This document shows positions 1 to 6,763 of a stretch of DNA of 9,639 nucleotides, piece by piece. The notes below the pieces were generated by a model. The model searched no databases, was not told the DNA's origin, and was given only the letters and a program-made list of their open reading frames with translations. Source of the DNA: an uncultured Dorea sp. (GTDB taxonomy: Bacteria > Bacillota > Clostridia > Lachnospirales > Lachnospiraceae); the NCBI RefSeq assembly GCF_934294775.1, contig NZ_CAKRAH010000078.1:1-9639 (forward strand), given 5' to 3'. Within the stretch, counting starts at the first letter, position 1; each line of letters begins with the position of its first letter. A program made the translations under genes and the position numbers.

Positions 1-1
1 A

Positions 2-72
2 AGCGGGTGATGGGAATCGAACCCACGTATCCAGCTTGGAAGGCTGGTGTTCTACCATTGAACTACACCCGC
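2..72 (-). tRNA. tRNA-Gly (anticodon UCC)
   Basis: Read on the minus strand, the sequence folds as a 71-nt cloverleaf. The acceptor stem GCGGGTG pairs with CACCCGC, the D-arm contains the usual TTCAATGGTAGAA, the anticodon stem-loop CCAGC-CTTCCAA-GCTGG gives anticodon TCC, and the T-arm contains GTTCGATTCC. The discriminator base is T, as expected for bacterial tRNA-Gly, and 71 nt is the normal length. The 3' end lies at the window edge, so whether CCA is encoded cannot be judged; the one visible next base is T, which suggests it is not. It decodes GGA and GGG glycine codons. Confidence 0.97.
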
Positions 73-89
73 ATCTCTAATGCTTGTTT

Positions 90-118
90 ATAATATCATG
101 GATTTTTGTTAAATGCAA
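90..118 (-). promoter_or_regulatory. Promoter of tRNA-Gly
   Basis: On the minus strand a -35 box TTGCAT (118-113) and a -10 box TATTAT (95-90) are separated by exactly 17 bp. A TGA immediately before the -10 gives an extended -10 (TGn). The -10 ends 17 bases upstream of the mature tRNA 5' end, leaving room for a short 5' leader that RNase P would remove. This is a strong housekeeping-sigma promoter. Confidence 0.8.
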
Positions 119-500
119 GTACTTTTTCAATTTTTTTGTTTTTTTCTACAACTTTATTCAATTTCCAGCTTAAACTCCTGTTGCGGAATGCTGATCTCCA
201 GAAAATTCCTACCTTTGAACAGTCACCAGCTTCTTACGAATGCATGGCAATTTACAATCTTAGCAATTTCTTCTTTTCATGTGCCTTTGTGCTATACTTT
301 ATTATAATGCAGAGAATGATCTGAACGTAATTTGAGATGATTCTCCCACCCCATAAGAAGCCCGTTTTATCTGCTTCTTGATTCTCCAACTATTAGATCT
401 GATATCTAAAGATTGGCGGTCGGTATGCTATCGTCAACGCTTTTATTATTTATTTTTAATTGAGATTTATTTCTGATATATTCTCTTATACTCTCCCTCT
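119..500. other. AT-rich intergenic region without a confident protein gene
   Basis: No reading frame here has a ribosome binding site and a plausible protein. A T-rich block (121-147) lies next to the tRNA promoter. A 22-codon open stretch on the minus strand (154-225, ending in TAA) has codon use that looks protein-like, but it follows a TGA and has no start, so it is at best a gene tail. The part from about 293 to 457 contains an extended -10 element and a chain of hairpins, listed separately as a possible small RNA. Confidence 0.5.
293..457 (+). ncRNA. Possible small structured RNA (low confidence)
   Basis: An extended -10 element TGC-TATACT (-10 at 293-298) has no convincing -35. Downstream are three stem-loops in a row: AAGAAGC/GCTTCTT (355-379, 7 perfect pairs, 11-nt loop), TTAGAT/ATCTAA (393-409, 6 perfect pairs, 5-nt loop), and a compound hairpin at 416-440 (CGGTA-TGC-TATCG inside a GCG/CGC clamp). 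The last is followed by a T-rich run (441-457) that resembles a Rho-independent terminator. If real, the transcript would be about 150 nt from near 305. I do not recognise it as 6S RNA, a T-box or any riboswitch. The T-run is interrupted by A residues, which weakens the terminator call. Confidence 0.25.
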
Positions 501-507
501 ACTTCAT

Positions 508-535
508 TTGCAATATTTTTTCAAAGTGCTACAAT
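508..535 (+). promoter_or_regulatory. Promoter of the 661-1446 membrane-protein gene
   Basis: A -35 box TTGCAA (508-513) and a -10 box TACAAT (530-535) are separated by 16 bp, with TGC directly before the -10 (extended -10). Transcription would begin near 542 and give a leader of about 119 nt before the ATG at 661. That leader contains the hairpin described at 545-577. Confidence 0.65.
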
Positions 536-544
536 AGATAAACG

Positions 545-577
545 AAAAAATCCGTTGCCGGAAACATCGACAACGAA
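545..577 (-). terminator. Rho-independent terminator, minus strand
   Basis: Read on the minus strand, TTCGTTGTCG pairs with CGGCAACGGA to form a 10-bp stem (two G-U pairs) around a 7-nt loop, followed at once by six T residues (550-545). On the plus strand the same stem has two C-A mismatches, so the structure is built for minus-strand RNA. The nearest minus-strand gene upstream is the ABC permease ending at 1456, about 880 bases away, with a plus-strand gene in between. It may therefore end antisense transcripts or long read-through from the ABC operon. It also sits in the leader of the plus-strand gene, just downstream of its promoter. Confidence 0.55.
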
Positions 578-660
578 ATGTTTTTCATCAATGAGCAACA
601 AAATTTTACTTTTGCCACTCAAATTATCTTATTAAATTTTGTAAAAAGAAGGCGTATGAC

Positions 661-1446
661 ATGATTCAATACTATCTGATCCACTATTTTAACTTTAAGA
701 ATGCCGGAGGCTTTATGCTTGTCTCCTTATTCTGCCTGATCGCGGTTCTGACAATCGTTCTTATCACAGCAAAAGTTAAGAAGCATTATAAACTAGGCAC
801 ACAGAATCTGACACCAAAGCAGATCCGTAAATTAAACCATATACATAGAATAAAAGAAATCTCACTCATTGAAAGCTTTTATGAGATGGTATTTTCCAGT
901 ACTTCTGTGCTTTTGTTCGTGTGTCTTTATTATATTATTGACGAACGGATTCCTCAGGCTGCCCTTTACTGGCAGAAATATCAGAATATTATCTTACTTT
1001 TATTTCTGGTATTTTCTGTATTCATGACAACCTGGTTTGATATCCTGTTCGTGCCACTGGGATCACTTTCTTCACAACAGAAAGCTTCCATACGGCTGGT
1101 CTCTTCATTTTATATTATCCTGATCCTGCTATATATCAAGTTCATCTACGATGATTCAAACTATGATTCGCTGATCATGTACTTTATTACACTTGCGGTC
1201 GGCCGGTTCCTGTACTTTGATTCTACTCTGGAAGATATCAAGTCCACCTTACAGGGCGTTGCAAAAGATCTTCCTCTGCTTCTGCTGATGGGCACTTATT
1301 CAGCCATTGTCTGCTGGTACGGATTCCACTGTGGATTCCTGCTGACTTCGAATGGTGTAATTCTTAGTACACTGCTTGCGCATCTTTTTATGGATGTGTC
1401 GATCTTTGTGCTTGATAAGACACGGTTGGTGAAGTTGTTTATCTAG
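661..1446 (+). CDS. Hypothetical polytopic membrane protein
   Basis: A 261-residue integral membrane protein of unknown function. Hydrophobic segments lie near residues 15-37, 74-93, 109-131, 144-163, 169-186, 203-224 and 231-251, suggesting six or seven helices. Between the first two is a basic cytoplasmic-looking loop (about 38-70; KVKKHYK, then KQIRKLNHIHRIKE). Many Tyr and Phe residues lie in the helices. No catalytic or nucleotide-binding motif is visible, and I cannot assign it to a named family. The ATG is preceded by AGAAGG (647-652) at 8-nt spacing, and a good promoter lies at 508-535. It is the only plus-strand gene in the window. It converges on the ABC permease gene with only 9 bases between the two stop codons. 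The GTAGGTTA inverted repeat at 1452-1489 spans that junction. Confidence 0.8.
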   Translation: MIQYYLIHYFNFKNAGGFMLVSLFCLIAVLTIVLITAKVKKHYKLGTQNLTPKQIRKLNHIHRIKEISLIESFYEMVFSSTSVLLFVCLYYIIDERIPQAALYWQKYQNIILLLFLVFSVFMTTWFDILFVPLGSLSSQQKASIRLVSSFYIILILLYIKFIYDDSNYDSLIMYFITLAVGRFLYFDSTLEDIKSTLQGVAKDLPLLLLMGTYSAIVCWYGFHCGFLLTSNGVILSTLLAHLFMDVSIFVLDKTRLVKLFI

Positions 1447-1451
1447 TTTTT

Positions 1452-1489
1452 TAACCTACTTTTTATTTATTTTCAATATTTGTAGGTTA
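1452..1489. repeat. Inverted repeat across the convergent gene junction
   Basis: TAACCTAC (1452-1459) and GTAGGTTA (1482-1489) are perfect 8-bp complements separated by a 22-nt A/T-only loop apart from one C. The left arm overlaps the stop codon of the permease gene, and the right arm lies inside its last codons. Neither strand has a clean T-run right after the second arm, so it does not fit a classical intrinsic terminator. It could be a 3'-end structure protecting either mRNA. Confidence 0.4.
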
Positions 1490-4272
1490 CAAATGATGAG
1501 ACACAGCACTTCCAGGATTACCAGGCTTCCAATAATCCATCCAGCCGGATAATAAAATGTAAAATAAGAAAGCTGTTTTCTCATATAAACTTCGATTCCC
1601 TTTAACACGACCGCTCCAACTGACATCACAAGACCTGCAATGAGCAGCACATAATAGCTGCCCTCCAGCAGGAACAGCTTTCTTTCCTGCCGGCGTGTCA
1701 TTCCAATCTTCCGCATAATTTCCAGTTCTTTTTTCCTGCTCATGATTCCCGTGAACATAATATTAAAATAATTAACCAGACCGACACATAACAGCATCAT
1801 ACTGATACTTCCGAACACAATTCTGTTTCCACGAATATAGTCTGCATTTTTCTGCATAAGATCTGATTTTGCAATGTAGAAAATCCCTGCTTCTCCTTCG
1901 CCATCCGGGCTTGTCTTTGTACTGTTTTTCCGTCTCTGGTTTTCTTCCGAAAGTATCTTCTGGATTTCATGCATGACTTGTTTTTCTTTCTTTTTCTCTA
2001 CATTTAGTCCCATACAGAATGTTTTTTTCTCTGTTGATAATCTTTCAAATCCTTTTTCACTGACCAGATAGTAGATATCGCCTTCTGCTCCATGCCACGT
2101 CTGGTGGAGCTCTGGAAAGCCTTCTGCCTGATTATCCAGATAGCCGCTTAACGTATATTTTGTAGACGGTGTTTCTGCTTTTCGCTTCTCATCTTCCTTG
2201 TCTCTTTCCTGATCATTCTCGGAATTCCACCGGATACATGCTTCTTTGTTCCTTAGCGGAGATAAATATACCATTTCTTCCACTGCTTTCTCTGCCTGTT
2301 TTTCCTGCTTTTGTGACAACTTATGATCATGGATGATCATTACTCCCGTTCCATTTTCCAGACTGTCCATATCGACTTTCAGCTTGCTTTTTTCTACATA
2401 CGTTTTTAATGCCTTTATCTCATTTTTACTTACAATCTGGACAGTATCCGCATCCAGGCCTTCGATCAGCTTCGCTCCGGAGTCATAATCAGTACTGATT
2501 TCCTCTGCATATTCTATATTTTTACCAAGATAAGTATCCTTTTCCAGTGGACGTACTCCATCTCTGGATATGGTGGAAAGCATATATGCTCCTTCTGTTA
2601 TATAAGATTCTTTTTTCTTTATGCCGTCAAGATTCCATAATTGTTTCCGTACCTTTTCGGATATCGGTGAAAATTCATCGTAGTTATTGTCATATAGAAG
2701 TTCGAAATTATCCCCCTGGGATTTCATCGGATCTTGATCTGGCGTCTGCGTCTGGTATTCTATCCCGCTTCCTTCTTTTTGGGCATACTCACTGAATGCT
2801 CCTGAGATCAGAAAATCTGGTCTCTGATTGATAATATTGGCATAGTCACTGCCTTCTGTGATCACCATAACGATCAGAAACATTTCTATTCCGAAAAACA
2901 GTGAAATAATTGTAATTGCAAATCTTTGCCGGTATCTTGTTACGTTCTTCCATGCCATAAAGCACAGTTCCTGTGTTTCGCTTCTTTTTTTCTTGCTTAT
3001 GGTTACTCCTTTATCTGTATAACCGAACCGTTGAACTTTCTTTCTTCCTGTCTGCTCCGTATAGTGCATTCCTTCTATACAGGTTCTATTTACCGTCTGC
3101 CAGATTACCTGTTCCGAGGCACCTATGATTACCAGCAACGTAAATGCTGCCGCTAATATCAATATTTCCACCCGGAAAATCTGCAGTCCTTTCGAACCTC
3201 CATATCCACTCAGGTACTGCCTTCCCAATAATTCCGGTATCAGGTATCTCAGTAACAGAATCGACAAGCCGGTGCCTGCAATACAGCCCGGTAAGATTGT
3301 CCGAATAATCTGCCTGATATAGATCTTACGGATCTGCTTTTTCGTTGTACCGATCGTATGAAGCAGTGCCATCTGCCTGATATCGCCTGTCATGGATATC
3401 TGCATCACATTGTAGACAAGTAAAAACATTCCACAAATAATCACAACTGCCTCCACTACTGCCATTCCATAACTTCCCGTCATTTCTTTTACTGCCCGGT
3501 TCTTTGCCGTATCTGTCGCAATGATCTGTTGAGAATTGTCTTTCATCGGTACATCTTCGTATAATTTTTCTTCTGTATCCTTCCAGTCCATGTCATTCGA
3601 CTGACAGATCAGAATATCCGAACCTTCTTTGATATCATAGCCCCAGTCATTCAATTTCTTTTCCGAGACATACCCTATTGCTTTGCTGCTGCCATTATCT
3701 TCTGTATAATCACTGTACCATCCTGATAATTCAAACTCTTCTTTTTCCGTTTGAAAAAAACTGATAGATACATCAAGTGCTATCTTCATTCCTGTTCTCG
3801 GCTTATTTATTCCAAGCTTTTTCAACGTCTTTACCGAAAGCATAATTTCCTGTTGTTTTTTTGGATACGTCCCGTAGATCCCGGTATATGCAGGTTTCAT
3901 CATCTTTTCCCATGCAGTCTGATCCAGTACCTGTATGGAACAGATAGATGTTTTCTTTCCTGCTTCTACAGCTTCACCCATCTTCATCCTTCTTCCGGCT
4001 TCTTTTACATATCCTAAGGAATGTACTTTTTCATACTGTCCCCTTGTCCCCTCTTCTATGTAAGTGGATGCCGTTGTTCCATCCATCCGGATATTTTTCG
4101 TATATTCTGCATTTATTTTTCCATAAGCCGTACCAAAAACAAATGTCAACGTAAGAACAGATAAAATGACTGCTCCCATAAGGATTCTGTTTCTTCCTTT
4201 ATTACATTTTCTGATTTCTTCTGAAAGTAACCGGATTACGTTCGTATTATTATTCGGTGTAAATCTATTCAT
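1456..4272 (-). CDS. ABC transporter permease, FtsX/MacB type with two FtsX units
   Basis: A 938-residue membrane subunit of an ABC transporter, partner of the ATPase encoded just upstream. Helix layout, numbering from the chosen start: TM1 30-51, extracellular domain 52-268 (MacB periplasmic-core-like position), TM2 269-291, TM3 324-346, TM4 367-389, cytoplasmic linker to 448, TM5 449-473, large extracellular domain 474-816, TM6 817-842, TM7 867-890, TM8 910-930. Both halves carry the FtsX coupling signature after the helix: MALLHTIGTTKKQIRK (301-316) and KELEIMRKIGMTRRQERK (848-865). The 4+4 layout differs from the ten-helix BceB type. The second extracellular domain has a highly charged stretch near 684-700. 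The start at 4272 follows GGAGG by 9 nt; that site lies inside the last codons of the ATPase gene, and 4 bases separate stop and start, which suggests translational coupling. A start at 4305 would overlap the ATPase gene and lacks such a site. The substrate is unknown; members of this type often export or detach peptides or lipids. Confidence 0.93.
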   Translation of the reverse strand: MNRFTPNNNTNVIRLLSEEIRKCNKGRNRILMGAVILSVLTLTFVFGTAYGKINAEYTKNIRMDGTTASTYIEEGTRGQYEKVHSLGYVKEAGRRMKMGEAVEAGKKTSICSIQVLDQTAWEKMMKPAYTGIYGTYPKKQQEIMLSVKTLKKLGINKPRTGMKIALDVSISFFQTEKEEFELSGWYSDYTEDNGSSKAIGYVSEKKLNDWGYDIKEGSDILICQSNDMDWKDTEEKLYEDVPMKDNSQQIIATDTAKNRAVKEMTGSYGMAVVEAVVIICGMFLLVYNVMQISMTGDIRQMALLHTIGTTKKQIRKIYIRQIIRTILPGCIAGTGLSILLLRYLIPELLGRQYLSGYGGSKGLQIFRVEILILAAAFTLLVIIGASEQVIWQTVNRTCIEGMHYTEQTGRKKVQRFGYTDKGVTISKKKRSETQELCFMAWKNVTRYRQRFAITIISLFFGIEMFLIVMVITEGSDYANIINQRPDFLISGAFSEYAQKEGSGIEYQTQTPDQDPMKSQGDNFELLYDNNYDEFSPISEKVRKQLWNLDGIKKKESYITEGAYMLSTISRDGVRPLEKDTYLGKNIEYAEEISTDYDSGAKLIEGLDADTVQIVSKNEIKALKTYVEKSKLKVDMDSLENGTGVMIIHDHKLSQKQEKQAEKAVEEMVYLSPLRNKEACIRWNSENDQERDKEDEKRKAETPSTKYTLSGYLDNQAEGFPELHQTWHGAEGDIYYLVSEKGFERLSTEKKTFCMGLNVEKKKEKQVMHEIQKILSEENQRRKNSTKTSPDGEGEAGIFYIAKSDLMQKNADYIRGNRIVFGSISMMLLCVGLVNYFNIMFTGIMSRKKELEIMRKIGMTRRQERKLFLLEGSYYVLLIAGLVMSVGAVVLKGIEVYMRKQLSYFTFYYPAGWIIGSLVILEVLCLIICNLQILKINKK

Positions 4273-4276
4273 CTTA

Positions 4277-4951
4277 TTACACCTCCACATTGTATAATTT
4301 TCCATCCTCTACGCGCAGGATACGGTCTGCCATCTGTGCGATTTCTTCCTGATGAGTTACAACAATGATTGTCTGATGAAATCTTGCGGCACATTTTTTT
4401 AACAATGTAATTACTTCCATACTTGTAACAGAATCCAGATTTCCCGTCGGTTCGTCGCACAAAAGTACCGCCGGCTTTACCATTAATGCCCTTGCGATAG
4501 CCACTCTCTGCTGTTGTCCTCCTGACAGTTCTTCCGGAAGATTTTCTAACTTCTCTTCAAGCTTCAAAGTTGTGATAATATCTTCCAACAATGCTTCGTC
4601 AATCTCTGCTCCATCCAGCCTGAGCGGAAGTACAATATTCTCATATACATTGATGACCGGGATCAGATTGTATTGTTGAAATACAAATCCGATATTTCGT
4701 CTTCTGAATATCGTGCGCTCATCTTCGGTCATATCTTTCAGACTGTTGCCACGTATCCATACACCCCCAGCAGTAGGTTCATCCAGTCCTCCAAGTATCT
4801 GAAGCAATGTTGTTTTTCCACTTCCTGATGTTCCGACGACCCCGAGGAATTCCCCTTCTTCTACAGACAGGCTCACTCCATCCAGTGCATGGACTTCGTA
4901 GTTATCTGTCACATAATATTTTTTCAATCCTGCTGCTTTTATCATTTCCAT
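4277..4951 (-). CDS. ABC transporter ATP-binding protein (MacB/LolD-like)
   Basis: A cytoplasmic ATPase subunit of 224 residues that powers the FtsX permease encoded next to it. Visible motifs are Walker A GTSGSGKTT (40-48), the Q-loop at FVFQQYNL (89-96), signature LSGGQQQR (142-149), Walker B VLLCDEP with catalytic Glu167, D-loop residues following in GNLDS, and H-loop His200 in VVTHQ. The segment GDxxxR-like NSLKDMTEDER and the NVYENIVLPL stretch are typical of the MacB/LolD/FtsE class. Length is normal. I chose the ATG at 4951 because AAGGAGAG lies 9 nt upstream. A longer frame to 4993 adds 14 residues but has only a poor ribosome binding site. The gene follows the kinase after 161 bases that contain its own likely operator and promoter (5086-5118) and a leader hairpin (5024-5049). 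Confidence 0.95.
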   Translation of the reverse strand: MEMIKAAGLKKYYVTDNYEVHALDGVSLSVEEGEFLGVVGTSGSGKTTLLQILGGLDEPTAGGVWIRGNSLKDMTEDERTIFRRRNIGFVFQQYNLIPVINVYENIVLPLRLDGAEIDEALLEDIITTLKLEEKLENLPEELSGGQQQRVAIARALMVKPAVLLCDEPTGNLDSVTSMEVITLLKKCAARFHQTIIVVTHQEEIAQMADRILRVEDGKLYNVEV

Positions 4952-5023
4952 AAGATTTTTCTCTCCTTCCTCATAGTTGTGTCCATTCCACATCTCTATA
5001 ATCTGCTATCTGCCAAATCAGCC

Positions 5024-5049
5024 GAAAGAAACTGTCCGCAGCTTCTTTC
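5024..5049 (-). promoter_or_regulatory. Stable hairpin in the ABC operon leader
   Basis: On the minus strand GAAAGAAGCTG pairs with CAGTTTCTTTC over 11 bp (one G-U pair) around the tetraloop CGGA. On the plus strand the G-U becomes an A-C mismatch, so the structure suits the operon mRNA. It lies about 30 nt into the predicted transcript and about 70 nt before the ATPase start. No T-run follows, so it is not a terminator. It may stabilise the mRNA or pause RNA polymerase. Confidence 0.5.
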
Positions 5050-5085
5050 AAACGCATGACATTCCAGAACTTTCACACTCTCTAA

Positions 5086-5118
5086 AGCATACAGGACAAA
5101 TCTAACAAACTTCTAACA
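5086..5118 (-). promoter_or_regulatory. Likely response-regulator operator and ABC operon promoter
   Basis: Two exact 7-bp direct repeats TCTAACA lie at 5101-5107 and 5112-5118, an 11-bp period (one helical turn), as expected for tandem binding of an OmpR/PhoB-type regulator. On the minus strand they read TGTTAGA. Nine bases after the proximal repeat is a candidate -10, TATGCT (5091-5086). No good -35 is present at 17 bp, matching the pho-box arrangement in which regulator sites replace the -35. The distal repeat overlaps the Cys codon and TAG stop of the kinase gene. The adjacent OmpR-family regulator is the natural candidate to bind here. Start of transcription would be near 5079. Confidence 0.6.
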
Positions 5119-6054
5119 GACCGGAAGATTTATTTCAATCATCAGACCATTTTCCGGATATCTGCTTTTTGCAATGATAAATCCGCCATGAAGACTGACA
5201 ATTTTTCTCGCCAGATAAAGCCCGATTCCATAGCCTTTCTGCGTAGTGACTTTCTTTCCTCTGTAAAATCTCTGGAATATCTTATGCTCTTCTCCTTTTG
5301 CAATTCCTAGTCCATTGTCTTTTACAACGATCTTTGTACACATTTCATTCTTCTGGATTTTTAATTCTATGATTCCACCAGACCGGCTGTATTTCACAGC
5401 ATTATCCAGGACATTATCGATTGCTTCCCCTAGCCAGTTGGCATCATGCGGACAGTTTAATTTCTGTGGCATCTCTATCTTGAACCCAACCTGTTTTTCT
5501 TCTGCCCGTTTTTGAATTCGTCCCAGACTATTTCTTACCGTTTTTAACAAATCTGTCTCTTCTTTCCTTATCTGAATCATGTTCTGTTCCAGTCTGGACA
5601 TCTTCACAAAACTTTCTGTCAGGAATTCCAATTGCTGTTCTCCGGCTCTCATTGCATTCAGATATTTATCCACATTTTCATCTGTCTTGGTCCCTTCTTT
5701 GCTCCGTTCTTCCTCCAATAAATCCTGATATGTTCTGATGTTGGCAAGCGGCGTACGCATCTGATGCGCGATCTCTGAAATCAGCTTCTGGATCTCATTT
5801 TTACTTTTTTCTGCTTCTTCTTTTCTGCCATCTAGTATTTCCTGAATTCTTACCAGTCCGCTTTCCAATCTCGCATACATCGTTTCTTCACCAGCTTTCG
5901 CTTCACGAATCTTTTCCCCGCGCAATATCTTTTCCATACATTCGGCAAGTAACTGAAGTTCCTTCTGTCTGCTTTTTTCCTGATAAATATATATGGCAGT
6001 TCCACCCAGAATTGCTCCTGCCGTTACTGCCACTGTGATTATTATGATATTCAT
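5113..6054 (-). CDS. Sensor histidine kinase with a single N-terminal membrane helix
   Basis: A 313-residue membrane-anchored kinase that would phosphorylate the response regulator encoded just upstream. One hydrophobic helix (residues 2-24) is followed by a charged, probably coiled-coil linker (25-95), then the dimerisation and phosphotransfer domain with H-box SEIAHQMRTPL (His97). The ATPase domain has N-box DNVLDNAVKYS (213-223), G1 DNGLGI (246-251), F-box FQRFYRG (260-266) and G2 GYGIGLYLA (274-282). No extracellular or HAMP domain is visible, so it must sense within the membrane or through a partner such as the adjacent transporter. The start is uncertain. The ATG at 6054 has AGGA 11 nt upstream. 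A GTG at 6087, seven bases after the regulator stop, would add 11 mostly basic residues but has no clear ribosome binding site. Confidence 0.92.
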   Translation of the reverse strand: MNIIIITVAVTAGAILGGTAIYIYQEKSRQKELQLLAECMEKILRGEKIREAKAGEETMYARLESGLVRIQEILDGRKEEAEKSKNEIQKLISEIAHQMRTPLANIRTYQDLLEEERSKEGTKTDENVDKYLNAMRAGEQQLEFLTESFVKMSRLEQNMIQIRKEETDLLKTVRNSLGRIQKRAEEKQVGFKIEMPQKLNCPHDANWLGEAIDNVLDNAVKYSRSGGIIELKIQKNEMCTKIVVKDNGLGIAKGEEHKIFQRFYRGKKVTTQKGYGIGLYLARKIVSLHGGFIIAKSRYPENGLMIEINLPVC

Positions 6055-6094
6055 TCTTTTTATTTTCCTTTTTTTCTGTATCCACACTTATTTT

Positions 6095-6763
6095 TCAGAC
6101 AGGCTCTAACTTATATCCTAATCCAAATACATTTTTCAGATATACCGGTGAACCTGCATCCATTTCTATCTTTTTTCTCAACCTGTTAATAGTAACACTG
6201 ACGGTATTATCTCCTACAAACTGTCCATCCAGTCCCCAGACATGTTCGAGGATGTTTTCTTTTGTCAGTACATTTCCCTGATTGTACATCAGATATTCCA
6301 GTAACTGATACTCTTTTGCAGTCAGGCTGAGTTCTTTCTGGCTTTTATATACTTTCATTTTATCTGGAAATAATGTAATATCACCACATTCCAGCCTATT
6401 TTCCCGTTCACTCCGGCCAACTACCACTTCTATACGCTTCAAAAGTACCTTCATGGAAAATGGTTTGACAACATAATCATCTGCACCTGTACCGAATGCC
6501 TGCAGCATATCTTTTTCCTCATCTCTTGCCGTGAGAAAAATTGCCGGTATCTTTTTTCCTTTTTTCTGTAGTTCTTTATAGCAGGTGATCCCATTTCCAT
6601 CAGGGAGACCAATGTCAATGAGAAGGAGGCTCTCACTGCCTGTTATTGCAGTAAAAGCCTCTTGTTTTGTATATGCGGATACGGTCTGATAGCCTGCATT
6701 TTGCAGTGCTATCTGTAATGCCTGATGTAATAATTTGTCGTCTTCTATAATTCCGATTATCAT
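6095..6763 (-). CDS. OmpR/PhoB-family response regulator
   Basis: A 222-residue DNA-binding regulator, cognate of the kinase gene that follows within 40 bases. The receiver domain (1-115) has the acidic pair Asp8-Asp9, phospho-acceptor Asp50 in LLIDIGLPDG, switch Thr78 in FLTARD and Lys100 in VVKPFS, all intact. The C-terminal winged-helix domain (about 125-222) has the OmpR-family stretches LSLTAKEYQLLEYL and VGDNTVSVTINRLRKKIE (recognition helix) and ends in the usual FGLGYKLEP. AGGAG lies 7 nt before the ATG. No clear promoter is visible just upstream, so it may be transcribed from the MATE promoter at 8341-8369. The start codon overlaps the stop of a nuclease remnant (ATGA). It probably binds the TCTAACA repeats ahead of the ABC genes. 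Confidence 0.96.
   Translation of the reverse strand: MIIGIIEDDKLLHQALQIALQNAGYQTVSAYTKQEAFTAITGSESLLLIDIGLPDGNGITCYKELQKKGKKIPAIFLTARDEEKDMLQAFGTGADDYVVKPFSMKVLLKRIEVVVGRSERENRLECGDITLFPDKMKVYKSQKELSLTAKEYQLLEYLMYNQGNVLTKENILEHVWGLDGQFVGDNTVSVTINRLRKKIEMDAGSPVYLKNVFGLGYKLEPV

Noticed and set aside
154..225. A 22-codon minus-strand open stretch ending in TAA, with protein-like composition (contains NFLEISIPQQEFKLEIE).
   Set aside because: It follows a TGA, has no start or ribosome binding site and is too short to match to a family by eye. It may be a gene tail but could equally be chance.
106..324. Plus-strand open frames of 64 and 72 codons beside the tRNA gene.
   Set aside because: Rich in Phe and Leu because of T-rich DNA, with no ribosome binding site and no recognisable protein features. 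They also run across the tRNA promoter.
2547..4154. Several plus-strand open frames inside the permease gene.
   Set aside because: They are antisense shadows of a clearly coding 938-residue gene and lack ribosome binding sites.
4952..4993. Longer N-terminus for the ABC ATPase, starting at 4993.
   Set aside because: The upstream bases lack a good ribosome binding site, while the ATG at 4951 has AAGGAGAG at proper spacing and gives the normal family length.
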